Shown here: in pieces, positions 7,526 to 14,756 of the stretch
Position numbering within the stretch: position 1 is the first letter of the stretch
Layout: the number at the start of each line of letters is the position of its first letter
From: Anaerobranca gottschalkii DSM 13577
GTDB taxonomy: Bacteria > Bacillota > Proteinivoracia > Proteinivoracales > Proteinivoracaceae
Assembly: GCF_900111575.1 (NCBI RefSeq)
Contig: NZ_FOIF01000023.1
Coordinates: 1 to 33,093, forward strand
Reading direction: 5' to 3'
Length of the DNA stretch: 33,093 nt
Made by a program: the position numbers and the translations under genes
Notes under the pieces: generated by a model
The model's input: the letters and a program-made list of their open reading frames with translations, nothing else
Told to the model about the DNA's origin: nothing
The model's database searches: none

Positions 7526-8257
7526 ATGAGAATTGAAGTGACCTTTTATTGTGATAAAGGTACAAAAATAGATTTTAATTATAATTATAGTCTCTCAAGA
7601 CTAATTATGGAATCCCTTTTTGACAATAAAAGTGCTTTATATCACAAAGGTAAGCCTTTTAAATATTATACCTTTTCCCAATTATATTTTTCTCAGTTTG
7701 AAATAAGTGGAGATTATATAGTAAGTTTAGGTGAAGAAGTCCATTGGTATGTATCATCACCCAATCCTTTTTTTATAGATGGGCTTGTGAAAGGTTTAAC
7801 AAAATTGGGTAGTTATCCTATGGGGCAAGGGGAGTTTGAATTTAAACAAGTTAGGATATTGGATGATCCGGAATTCACCAATGATATGGAGTTTACTTGT
7901 ATGTCACCTATTACTATTTCTTCTATGGGAAGAGGAGCAAAAAGGGAGCTTTACTGTAGAATTGAAAATAAATGTTTTGTGGAGAATTTAAGGTATGATT
8001 TAGTGCAAAAATATTATTATTTGTATAATTCATTCCCCAAAAACGAAAGGCTGGAAATTATTTTCGATAAAAATTATCTAGAAAATAAAAAACGGACTAG
8101 TAGGTTATTAGATTATAACGGTGTTAAAGTATTAGGATATATGGTACCCTTTGTAGTTAAGGGAAGCCCAGATCTTATACGGGTAGGATATTCCTGTGGT
8201 TTTGGAGAAAGAAATAATCAAGGTTTTGGTATGGTTAAAGTCTGGCATAGAAGTTAA
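7526..8257 (+). CDS. cas6: CRISPR-associated endoribonuclease Cas6, solitary
   Basis: A 243-residue Cas6-family RNase, which cuts CRISPR repeat RNA to make crRNAs. The N-terminal RAMP domain holds LYHKGKPFKYYTFSQL, with H40 the likely general base. The C-terminus has the diagnostic glycine-rich loop GYSCGFGERNNQGFGMVKV (221-237, plus flanks), matching the GhGxxxxxGFGxV motif of Cas6. Length is normal and nothing is broken. GGGAGG lies eight bases before the ATG. What is odd is the setting: a dedicated promoter upstream, a strong terminator right after it, housekeeping genes on both sides, and no other cas gene or CRISPR array in the window. It may serve arrays elsewhere in the genome or another RNA. 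Family assignment is strong; the function of an isolated copy is open. Confidence 0.87.
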   Translation: MRIEVTFYCDKGTKIDFNYNYSLSRLIMESLFDNKSALYHKGKPFKYYTFSQLYFSQFEISGDYIVSLGEEVHWYVSSPNPFFIDGLVKGLTKLGSYPMGQGEFEFKQVRILDDPEFTNDMEFTCMSPITISSMGRGAKRELYCRIENKCFVENLRYDLVQKYYYLYNSFPKNERLEIIFDKNYLENKKRTSRLLDYNGVKVLGYMVPFVVKGSPDLIRVGYSCGFGERNNQGFGMVKVWHRS

Positions 8258-8274
8258 TATTAGAAAAAATTTTT

Positions 8275-8320
8275 AGCATGATTTATGGAAAATCCCTAAA
8301 ATCATGCTTATTTCTTTATT
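8275..8320 (+). terminator. Intrinsic terminator after cas6
   Basis: AGCATGATTT (8275-8284) pairs with AAATCATGCT (8299-8308), a ten-base-pair stem, followed by a T-rich run. It isolates cas6 from murB. Confidence 0.8.
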
Positions 8321-8343
8321 TTTATCTACTTTATAGGTATAAT
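8315..8343 (+). promoter_or_regulatory. Possible murB promoter
   Basis: A perfect TATAAT lies at 8338-8343, about 33 bases before the murB start. The -35 at 17 bases' spacing (TTTATT) is poor, so the call rests mostly on the -10 and on the terminator immediately upstream. Confidence 0.45.
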
Positions 8344-8375
8344 AGATTTGAAGAAAAATAAGAGAAGGTGAAAAA

Positions 8376-9275
8376 ATGGTTTTAGAAAAGGAATTGAAGG
8401 CAATTTTAGGTGAAGAAAATTTAAAAATAAATCATCCATTAAAAGATTATACAACTTTTAAAATTGGGGGACCTGCCGATTATTTTGCTACACCAAGTAC
8501 AGAAGAGGCTTTACTTCAGTTGATCAATTACGCTAAGGAATTTAATATTCCATTTTTTGTCTTAGGTAAAGGCTCAAACATTTTAATATCTGATGAAGGG
8601 TATAGGGGAATTATTATCAATCTTACGGAAAAATTAAATAAAATTACAGGAGAAGATGAAAGGATTTATGCCCAAAGTGGAGCGACCTTGACAGATATAA
8701 GTAAAAAGGCTTTAGAGCACTCTCTAACAGGTTTTGAATTTGCCATAGGAATCCCTGGTTCTTTTGGGGGCGGAATTTTTATGAATGCAGGAGCCTATGA
8801 AGGTCAGATGAGCGATGTAGTAGAAAGGGTCTGGGTGATTAGAAATGGGGAAATTGTCCCTATCGATAAAGAAGAAATGGAATTTGGCTATCGAAAAAGT
8901 ATTTTTCAAAAATATAATGACATAATTATTAAAGGTTGTATAAAACTACAAAAAGGAGATTACAATCAGATAAAAGCTAAAATGGATGAACTTACTCAAA
9001 AACGGGAAGAAAAACAACCTTTAGAATTACCCAGCGCCGGATCTGTTTTTAAAAGACCTCAAGGTTATTTTGCCGGTAAACTTATCGAAGATAGTGGCCT
9101 TAGAGGATATAGGATTGGTGGAGCTCAAGTCTCTGAAAAACATTGTGGGTTTATCGTTAATACCGGAGGGGCAACTGCCCAAGATGTAAAGGATTTAATT
9201 CAATATATCCAAAAAACAGTAAAAGAAAAATTTGGAGTAGAATTAGAAAGGGAAGTTAAATATCTAGAAAGTTAA
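8376..9275 (+). CDS. murB: UDP-N-acetylenolpyruvoylglucosamine reductase MurB
   Basis: A 299-residue FAD enzyme that reduces UDP-GlcNAc-enolpyruvate to UDP-MurNAc with NADPH, the second step of peptidoglycan precursor synthesis in the cytoplasm. The FAD-binding region opens with HPLKDYTTFKIGGPADYF and continues with LGKGSNILISDEGYRG and GFEFAIGIPGSFGGGIFMNAG. The substrate-side motif FGYRKSIFQ supplies the conserved Arg. LPSAGSVFKRP near residue 222 carries the Ser that donates the proton, followed by KLIEDSGLRGYRIGGAQVSE. The ATG follows AGAAGGTG. It sits between the cas6 terminator and the DHH gene, 70 bases downstream, apart from other cell-wall genes. Complete and certain. Confidence 0.97.
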   Translation: MVLEKELKAILGEENLKINHPLKDYTTFKIGGPADYFATPSTEEALLQLINYAKEFNIPFFVLGKGSNILISDEGYRGIIINLTEKLNKITGEDERIYAQSGATLTDISKKALEHSLTGFEFAIGIPGSFGGGIFMNAGAYEGQMSDVVERVWVIRNGEIVPIDKEEMEFGYRKSIFQKYNDIIIKGCIKLQKGDYNQIKAKMDELTQKREEKQPLELPSAGSVFKRPQGYFAGKLIEDSGLRGYRIGGAQVSEKHCGFIVNTGGATAQDVKDLIQYIQKTVKEKFGVELEREVKYLES

Positions 9276-9345
9276 AGACAAAGATCTAAAAATGTGGTAA
9301 CATAAAGTTGAAGATTTTATAATGCCACAGATGAGGTGGTGAAGT

Positions 9346-10293
9346 GTGAAAGAGTTTGTTGAGATATTAAAAGAGAATAAGGGGAAAAAAGTTTTAGTTT
9401 TATGCCATGATGATGCAGACAATGATGCCATTGGGGCAGGATTTGCTATGGCAGAACTAACTAAAGGAACTTTAGCGGTTCCGCAAAAAGTATCTGAACA
9501 CGCCCTTGAATTGATCAATAAATTGGCAGCTAAAATAGAAGTTGCCCCCAATCCTCTAGACTATGATTTGGTGATTATAGTAGATACGGCGGACATACAA
9601 CAATTACCTGGTATAACCCTTAAAAATTATATTTTAATTGATCATCATAAAAACAATTTATTGTTAGAAAAAAGTCAAGCCCATATATATAAATTGGTAG
9701 ATTCTACTTGCCAATTAGTTTATTATCTTTATAAAGAAATGGAAGCACATTTAACGCCAGCAGTAGCTTTAGGATTAGCAGCGGGAATTTTAGGAGATAC
9801 TGTCGGTCTTACTAAAGCATCTAACAAAGCCATAATTGACTTAGGAAATATTTTACAAGACGGTAATATAGGCTATTCTACCGTTTTAAATACCTTTAAG
9901 ATTAGTAGTAAAATAGAAAGGCTGCAAAAATTAAAAGCTGCTACCGGGGGAAAAGTTTATGAATTCTCTGATTGTATTTTGGTTTACTGCCAGCCTGACA
10001 AAAATTTCCTCTACTATGTAGCAACTATGTTTTTGGAGTTAGGAGCAGACTTAGCTTTAGTAGGGTATAAAGAAGGGGACTGGATACATTTAAGGTTAGT
10101 TAAGTCTAATCAATGCTTAACTAGTCATAATGTCTATGAAATTGTTAAAAAAGCCTCAGAAAATATGGTTGTAGAAAATTTTTGGGGTGACCAATATTTT
10201 GCAGGTTTTAAAGGTCAAGGGGATTACGACTTTTTTATCCAAAGAATCTTAAGGGAAATCGAAAATATAAGTAATAAAAACCTCCCTAATTAG
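9346..10293 (+). CDS. DHH/DHHA1-family phosphoesterase
   Basis: A 315-residue member of the DHH phosphoesterase superfamily, Mn-dependent enzymes that cut phosphodiester or phosphoanhydride bonds of nucleotides such as nanoRNA, pAp or c-di-AMP. Metal-site motifs are visible: HDDADNDAIGAG near residue 21, VDTAD near 81 and DHHK near 101. The C-terminal half fits a DHHA1 substrate domain, with a weak GGG-type motif (GFKGQGDYDF). No PAS or GGDEF part is present, so it is not GdpP. The start is GTG 9346 with GAGGTGGTG just upstream; a TATAAT-like sequence at 9318-9323 may be its -10. The stop codon lies inside a bidirectional terminator. The substrate cannot be told from sequence reading. Confidence 0.82.
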   Translation: MKEFVEILKENKGKKVLVLCHDDADNDAIGAGFAMAELTKGTLAVPQKVSEHALELINKLAAKIEVAPNPLDYDLVIIVDTADIQQLPGITLKNYILIDHHKNNLLLEKSQAHIYKLVDSTCQLVYYLYKEMEAHLTPAVALGLAAGILGDTVGLTKASNKAIIDLGNILQDGNIGYSTVLNTFKISSKIERLQKLKAATGGKVYEFSDCILVYCQPDKNFLYYVATMFLELGADLALVGYKEGDWIHLRLVKSNQCLTSHNVYEIVKKASENMVVENFWGDQYFAGFKGQGDYDFFIQRILREIENISNKNLPN

Positions 10294-10302
10294 GAGGTTT
10301 TT
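10276..10302. terminator. Bidirectional terminator containing both stop codons
   Basis: AAAAACCTCC (10276-10285) pairs with GGAGGTTTTT (10293-10302), giving A and T tracts on both sides, so it works in both directions. The stop of the DHH gene (10291-10293) and of the convergent folate gene (10290-10292) both lie in the loop and stem. Confidence 0.88.
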
Positions 10303-10643
10303 ATTATTTCCTCAAGTTTTTCTGCCAGCTCTGGCAAATTTAGAGGTTGAATTTTTAACTTTTTTATAACTTCTTTGTATTGCCTGATAGTACCCATCAT
10401 AATACAATCGGTGTATTTGTCTCTACAGTTAACGGTATTTTCACTTACTGCAACTTCTCCACCTTTAGACAAAAATTCTTGTTTTAAAATGTTAGCTGCA
10501 GTTGTAGATAGATTCTGTAATTTTATTACTTTAAAAACACATTTATCTGCCATTAAGTTGATACTAGCAGGGCTAGCGTTGACTTTTTTAATTTCTTCTT
10601 TAGCACTTTGAAGGTTTGGGATGTCTAAAATTTCTAAATTCAC
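10290..10643 (-). CDS. Freestanding dihydropteroate-synthase N-terminal-type domain
   Basis: A 117-residue soluble protein. It matches, from memory of the family, the extra domain of about 110 residues that precedes the TIM barrel in many clostridial dihydropteroate synthases: INLMADKCVFKVIKL, then AANILKQEFLSKGGEVAVSE, TVNCRDKYTDCIMMGTIRQY, KLKIQPLNLPELAEKLEEI. The catalytic barrel is absent: the gene ends in a proper stop and terminator, and folT lies upstream. Start is GTG 10643, seven bases after GGAGG; that ribosome site abuts the folT stop, so the genes are coupled. Under the THF riboswitch it must belong to folate biology. It could bind a pterin/folate or partner the synthase; the role is unknown. 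A decayed FolP remnant is less likely because the reading frame is intact. Confidence 0.68.
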   Translation of the reverse strand: MNLEILDIPNLQSAKEEIKKVNASPASINLMADKCVFKVIKLQNLSTTAANILKQEFLSKGGEVAVSENTVNCRDKYTDCIMMGTIRQYKEVIKKLKIQPLNLPELAEKLEEIIKTS

Positions 10644-10647
10644 AAAA

Positions 10648-11301
10648 TTACCTCCTATGGGTAACTATTCTATGGGCTACTACAGGTTGAACAATTTTGT
10701 TTAAAAGAAAAACTGTAATAGAGTATAGGATCATCAAAGTTAGTTGGGTAGGTAATCTTAGGAAATAAGCTTCCCATAATGGCCAACCAAAGGCATGGGC
10801 AAGACCTATAGTAGTTATAAATCCAGTAATTAGCTGAGTTAAAGATACTGTAAAAAGAAAGTTGATAAAAGAGTTTCCTTTAAACAATAACTTAAAGTAG
10901 TGGGGTAAAACACCATAAAGACCTTGGGCTACAAATATTAAAAAAATCGGTGATCCTTGTGGAAATAAAGTGACTCCAACGACATCAGCAACTGCTCCTA
11001 CAGCAAATCCCCAATGAGGACCTAATACTAAACTAGCTATGATAATAGGGATAGGTCCTAAACCAATCCTCAAAGCTGGTAATCCCCCTAAAGGTATTAC
11101 AGCGCTGGCGAATCGTGTTAGAACGATACTCAAAGCAATGAGCAAAGACGCTAATGTTAAACAATAGGTTTTATTCATTGTAGTAGATGGAGTTTTCCCT
11201 TTAGAAATATAGGAAAATAAGGCGAAGATGGTAGCGAATACTACTACTTGAAAATAGAAATTAGTACTTAGTGTTTCTACAAACCAATTAAAAATTTCCA
11301 T
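10648..11301 (-). CDS. folT: Folate-specific S component of an ECF transporter (FolT)
   Basis: A 217-residue membrane protein with about six hydrophobic segments. It has the FolT-type core: LTLASLLIALSIVLTRF, GGLPALRIGLGPIPIIIASL and VGAVADVVGVTLFPQG. S components bind the vitamin from outside and use a shared EcfA/EcfA'/EcfT energising module, here encoded elsewhere. The assignment to folate is independently supported by the THF riboswitch that leads this gene and by the folate-related gene after it. GGGAGG (11310-11315) precedes the ATG by eight bases. An N-terminal stretch of about 40 residues before the core adds one extra hydrophobic segment. Confidence 0.92.
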   Translation of the reverse strand: MEIFNWFVETLSTNFYFQVVVFATIFALFSYISKGKTPSTTMNKTYCLTLASLLIALSIVLTRFASAVIPLGGLPALRIGLGPIPIIIASLVLGPHWGFAVGAVADVVGVTLFPQGSPIFLIFVAQGLYGVLPHYFKLLFKGNSFINFLFTVSLTQLITGFITTIGLAHAFGWPLWEAYFLRLPTQLTLMILYSITVFLLNKIVQPVVAHRIVTHRR

Positions 11302-11393
11302 AAAAAAAACCTCCCTTTAATTTTGGATAGGCAGAAATATGCCAACCAACAGAAAAGAAGGTTGAGAAAAACATATAACCTTTTTCCGAAGGT

Positions 11394-11487
11394 GACAGCG
11401 GACGCGATACTATACCGCAGGGCGAAACCTTTCGTCTTAGGGCGACATCCCATCCCTAAGCACTTAACGCATAGTATCTACTCTGCC
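11394..11487 (-). ncRNA. Tetrahydrofolate (THF, folT-type) riboswitch aptamer
   Basis: On the minus strand the core reads GAGTAGAT, then GCGTTAAGTG, GGGATGTCG and GCGTCCGCT, the conserved blocks of class I THF riboswitches. Pairings seen: P1 GGCAG (11487-11483) with CTGTC (11398-11394); P2 ATACTAT (11477-11471) with ATAGTAT (11413-11407); P3 CTTAGGG (11460-11454) with CCCTAAG (11442-11436); and a variable CGAAA/TTTCG hairpin. Downstream, AACCTTC (11363-11357) can pair with the folT ribosome site GGAGGTT, or with the preceding AAGGTT, suggesting translational control. The aptamer assignment is strong; the switching model is inference. Confidence 0.93.
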
Positions 11488-11507
11488 AAACTTTTATTAC
11501 AATTCTA

Positions 11508-11535
11508 ATTATAACATAATAATTATTATTGTCTA
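11508..11535 (-). promoter_or_regulatory. Promoter of the riboswitch-folT transcript
   Basis: On the minus strand TAGACA (11535-11530), 16 bases, TATAAT (11513-11508). Transcription would start about 11500, a dozen bases before the aptamer. The -35 abuts the stop of the sensor kinase gene. Confidence 0.72.
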
Positions 11536-11539
11536 GGGG

Positions 11540-12964
11540 TTAATTGACTAATGGGAAGGAAATGCTAAAGGTACATCCTGGACTCCTTTTGTTATTAAAG
11601 ACTTCAATTTTACCCCCCATTTTTTCTGTTATCCCTTTAGCTATCGCCAATCCTAAACCACTTCCTTTACTAGAACGGGATTTTTCCACTTTATAAAACT
11701 TTTCAAAAATATGGGGAAGGTCTTCTTCAGGAATCCCAGGACCATCATCAATAATATTTAAAAAAACTTTTTTATCCATAAGGTAACACTGAAAAACAAT
11801 TTCCTTTTTACTGTATTCCAAGGCATTAAAAAAGAGATTATTAAGAACTTGTTCTAGCCTGGTTGGGTCAACATATATAAAGGCTGAGTCTAGATTTACC
11901 AACTGTTTAGAGATTAGTTTATCATGCCAACTCCCTTCTTCTTTGATATCTAAATAATAACTTTGGACAAAGGTCTTAACATTAACTTTCTCAAAGTTAA
12001 ATTCCAACTGATCTAAATCGAGTTTTGCCAAATTAAATAGATCATCGATAAGGATACTTAAATTATCTACTTTGTTAGAGATTATTGCCAAGTAGTTATT
12101 GAAGGTTTTAGGGTCGTTAAATAGACCATCTTTCAGTGCTTCTACATAACCTTTTATAGAAGTTAAGGGAGTCCTTAGATCATGGGAAATGGCCGCTAGT
12201 AGTTGTTTTTTAGCAATAGTGATTTCCTTTTCTTTTTGGTTAACTTCTTTTAATTTATTTTTCATTATTTGAAAGGCTTGACATAAATTACCTAGTTCAT
12301 CACTGGCGTTATAGGTAATATCAAAATCAAAATCATTTTTAGAAATTTTCTCAATAGCCATATTTAATTCTTTAAAGGGTTGTGTTACCCTTCGGGATAT
12401 TAAATAAACAGAAAGGACGATATGTAACAAGAGGGAAGTTAAACCGATACTAACAGTACCTATCAAAAATTTAGTTAGCCTAGGAATAAAATCTGGTGGT
12501 GGAGGATAAGTATAAAGTTTTACCCCTACTATTTCCCCAGAAATATAGATATATTCTCCTACAGTATAACTTAATATTTCATTATCTGATGTGTTCCGAT
12601 TTTTTTCAAGGCCGGGAATTACTTCTGTTAATAACTGATAATGGTTAGTAAAATTATCTTCAACGGAACTATAAAGCAGTTTTCCTGAATTATCAACAAT
12701 CCGGAGAATTACTGGAGCATTATCGATAATTTCTATGATACCATTATGAAAATCTTTATTAACTGGATCTAGCAAATCCCAATTGTCAATAATAAAACTA
12801 TTAAGTAATTCAACCTTTTCTGAAGTTAAGTAAAAACTTTCTCTAACAGGACTAAAGAGGTGTTTGCCATAAAAATAAGCAAATCCCCCTGTTACAATTA
12901 ATGGAATTAGTATTACAGAGAAAAAAGCCATAAGTACCCGATATCGAAATTTAATCTTTACCAT
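11540..12964 (-). CDS. Two-component sensor histidine kinase (HAMP-HisKA-HATPase)
   Basis: A 474-residue classical membrane kinase. TM1 spans about 10-32, an extracytoplasmic sensor loop about 33-165 (PAS/Cache-like in size), TM2 about 166-188 and HAMP about 189-241. HisKA carries AAISHDLRTPLTSIKGY with H261 as the phosphorylated residue. The ATPase domain has the N box (LNNLFFNALEYS), G1 (IDDGPGIPEED), F box (IFEKFYKVEKS) and G2 (GSGLGLAIAKGI). It follows the response regulator with eight bases between, so they form one operon. The ATG at 12964 has only a modest ribosome site (AGGATAGGGA, overlapping the upstream stop). The signal is unknown; no target operon is evident nearby. Confidence 0.94.
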   Translation of the reverse strand: MVKIKFRYRVLMAFFSVILIPLIVTGGFAYFYGKHLFSPVRESFYLTSEKVELLNSFIIDNWDLLDPVNKDFHNGIIEIIDNAPVILRIVDNSGKLLYSSVEDNFTNHYQLLTEVIPGLEKNRNTSDNEILSYTVGEYIYISGEIVGVKLYTYPPPPDFIPRLTKFLIGTVSIGLTSLLLHIVLSVYLISRRVTQPFKELNMAIEKISKNDFDFDITYNASDELGNLCQAFQIMKNKLKEVNQKEKEITIAKKQLLAAISHDLRTPLTSIKGYVEALKDGLFNDPKTFNNYLAIISNKVDNLSILIDDLFNLAKLDLDQLEFNFEKVNVKTFVQSYYLDIKEEGSWHDKLISKQLVNLDSAFIYVDPTRLEQVLNNLFFNALEYSKKEIVFQCYLMDKKVFLNIIDDGPGIPEEDLPHIFEKFYKVEKSRSSKGSGLGLAIAKGITEKMGGKIEVFNNKRSPGCTFSISFPLVN

Positions 12965-12972
12965 AAAAATCC

Positions 12973-13662
12973 CTATCCTTCAAATTTATATCCTATCCCC
13001 CATACTGTTTTAATATATTGGGGGTCAGTAGGATTTTTTTCAATTTTTTGCCTTAGTCTTTTTACATGTACAGTTACTGTAGCCACATCACCTAAACTAT
13101 CTAACCCCCAGACATGTTCATATATTTCTTCTCTAGTAAATACCTGACGGGGGTGGGTAGCAAGAAACTTTAATAGTTCAAATTCCTTTGTAGGTAGATT
13201 TATTTGGTTTTCCCCTACAAAAACGTTATAACCTGCTAAATCTATGGTTAAATCTTGAAACTTTAAAATAGCAGGGGTTATTTCCCCATTATTAACTAAA
13301 CTGCGGCGCATTAAAGCTTTCACCCTAGCGGTAAGGACAGATGGGCTAAAGGGTTTAGTAATATAATCATCTGCCCCTAGATCTAATCCTAAGATGGTAT
13401 CGTTATCTTCATCTTTAGCACTGACAATGATAATAGGAATATTTTTATTAAAAGATCTTACTTCTTTACATATTTCAAAACCGTTTAATTTAGGGAGCAT
13501 AATATCTAGAATTATCAAATCAGGTTGGAAGGTATTGGTTAATTGTAGCCCTTTCAAACCATCTTGGGCTATTTCAATAATAAAACCTTCCCTCTTTAAA
13601 TAATCTTTAATAAGATTGGCTATTTCTAAATCATCTTCCACAATTAGTATTTTTTTATCCAT
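12973..13662 (-). CDS. OmpR/PhoB-family response regulator
   Basis: A 229-residue DNA-binding response regulator. The receiver domain (1-118) has the acidic pair D10/D11, phosphoacceptor D53 in LIILDIMLPKLNGFE, the switch Ser in IIIVSAKD and the Lys in ITKPFSP. The C-terminal winged helix (about 130-229) has LPTKEFELLKFLATHPRQVF, TREEIYEHVWG and TVTVHVKRLRQKIE, ending WGIGYKFEG, the usual OmpR-family finish. It is first in the operon with the sensor kinase, behind a good promoter. GGAGG precedes the ATG by about nine bases. It should bind direct repeats at its targets; the regulon is unknown. Confidence 0.95.
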   Translation of the reverse strand: MDKKILIVEDDLEIANLIKDYLKREGFIIEIAQDGLKGLQLTNTFQPDLIILDIMLPKLNGFEICKEVRSFNKNIPIIIVSAKDEDNDTILGLDLGADDYITKPFSPSVLTARVKALMRRSLVNNGEITPAILKFQDLTIDLAGYNVFVGENQINLPTKEFELLKFLATHPRQVFTREEIYEHVWGLDSLGDVATVTVHVKRLRQKIEKNPTDPQYIKTVWGIGYKFEG

Positions 13663-13706
13663 ACAAGGAAAACCTCCGCTATTTTTAAAAAATAATTTTA
13701 TATTTG

Positions 13707-13735
13707 GTTATATTGATTATAATTATATTCAACAA
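13707..13735 (-). promoter_or_regulatory. Promoter of the response regulator/sensor kinase operon
   Basis: On the minus strand TTGTTG (13735-13730), a 17-base spacer, TATAAC (13712-13707). The leader to the ATG is about 40 bases. Confidence 0.65.
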
Positions 13736-13769
13736 ATTTTTTAAGAATCCTTTTTTCCACCTTTATCTC

Positions 13770-13798
13770 TATTCAATTTCTCTATTTTAGTGTATAAT
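13770..13798 (+). promoter_or_regulatory. Possible promoter for the HAD gene
   Basis: A perfect TATAAT at 13793-13798 lies 38 bases before the ATG. The -35 at 17 bases (TATTCA) is weak. It is divergent from the two-component promoter. Confidence 0.5.
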
Positions 13799-13836
13799 AT
13801 ATTAAGTTTTTTAAGTTCCAAAAGGGAGGAGATTTG

Positions 13837-14724
13837 ATGTTTAAGCTTATAGCACTGGATATAGACGGAACTTTAATAAACAGTGGGGGCAAAATATCAG
13901 CTATAAATAAAAAAATAATAAAAACTGCACAGGCTCAAGGGTATTTAATAACATTAAATACAGGACGGAGTTTTTACTCAGCCTATAAGTATGCTCAAGA
14001 GCTGGAAATCGATATTCCTATAATAACTGCCAATGGTACATTAATTAGGGACCCTAAAACCTTTGAAGTAAAGTATCAGTTAAACTTCCCCCAAAATACA
14101 GCATTAGAAATTGCCAATTTTTTATCTAAGAAAAAGGGAATTTCTTGTCAGGCTTATCATCTAGAAGGAATCCTTTTATCAGGGGTTGGTTTAGTAGGAT
14201 TGGCGAAATTGTCAAATAGAAAGGGACTATTATCTTTAAAAAGGTTAATAGCTATGTATGAAGAAAGCAAAAGAAGTAAAACTATAAGGGTTAAGGATTT
14301 TGTCAATGCAGTTTCTAACCACCAAATACAAAAGTTTTTTGTGGCAGCTAAAACTGAAACGGGAAAGATAATTGAAAAGGAATTAGAGGAATTCCCTTGT
14401 ACCGTAGAAACCCATTATGAAGGGGAAAACGGTTATTTAGAAATAATTCCCCAAGGAGCTTCAAAGGGGGAAGGGTTAAAAAGGCTAGCTAGTATGTACA
14501 ATTTAACATTAGACCAAACAATTGCAGTAGGGGATAGTGCCAATGATGTTTCGATGTTTCAAGTAGCAGGACTTTCAGTGGCTATGGCTAATGCTACCCA
14601 ATACGCTAAAAGCCATGCTAAACACATAACCTTTAGCAATGAGGACGATGGAGTAGCTGCCGTTATTAAAGAGTTTATGTTAACACCGGTTAAGGATTTT
14701 AAATTTATAAAGAAAGCTCAATAA
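13837..14724 (+). CDS. Cof-type HAD-superfamily hydrolase
   Basis: A 295-residue haloacid-dehalogenase phosphatase of the Cof/YwtE type (class IIB cap), which removes phosphate from small sugar phosphates, nucleotides or cofactor precursors. Motif I is ALDIDGTLINS near the start, motif II is LNTGRS, the motif III Lys lies near ASKGEGLKRL, and motif IV is VGDSANDVSMF. The cap lies between motifs II and III. ATG 13837 is preferred over the in-frame TTG three bases earlier because GGGAGG (13824-13829) then has seven bases of spacing. It is followed after 32 bases by dapF and may share its transcript. Substrate unknown. Confidence 0.9.
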   Translation: MFKLIALDIDGTLINSGGKISAINKKIIKTAQAQGYLITLNTGRSFYSAYKYAQELEIDIPIITANGTLIRDPKTFEVKYQLNFPQNTALEIANFLSKKKGISCQAYHLEGILLSGVGLVGLAKLSNRKGLLSLKRLIAMYEESKRSKTIRVKDFVNAVSNHQIQKFFVAAKTETGKIIEKELEEFPCTVETHYEGENGYLEIIPQGASKGEGLKRLASMYNLTLDQTIAVGDSANDVSMFQVAGLSVAMANATQYAKSHAKHITFSNEDDGVAAVIKEFMLTPVKDFKFIKKAQ

Positions 14725-14756
14725 TTACCTTAGTTGTTTAACGAGGGGGGATATTT

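Noticed and set aside
7415-8375. Possible CRISPR array next to cas6
   Set aside because: No direct repeats with regular spacers are present on either side of the gene or elsewhere in the window.
9294-9329. TGTGG/CCACA inverted repeat before the DHH gene
   Set aside because: Five-base arms separated by 26 bases are too weak to call an operator or a hairpin.
11323-11508. Plus-strand open frame of 61 codons opposite the folT leader
   Set aside because: It lies antisense to the THF riboswitch, whose structure fully explains the sequence; no ribosome site precedes it.
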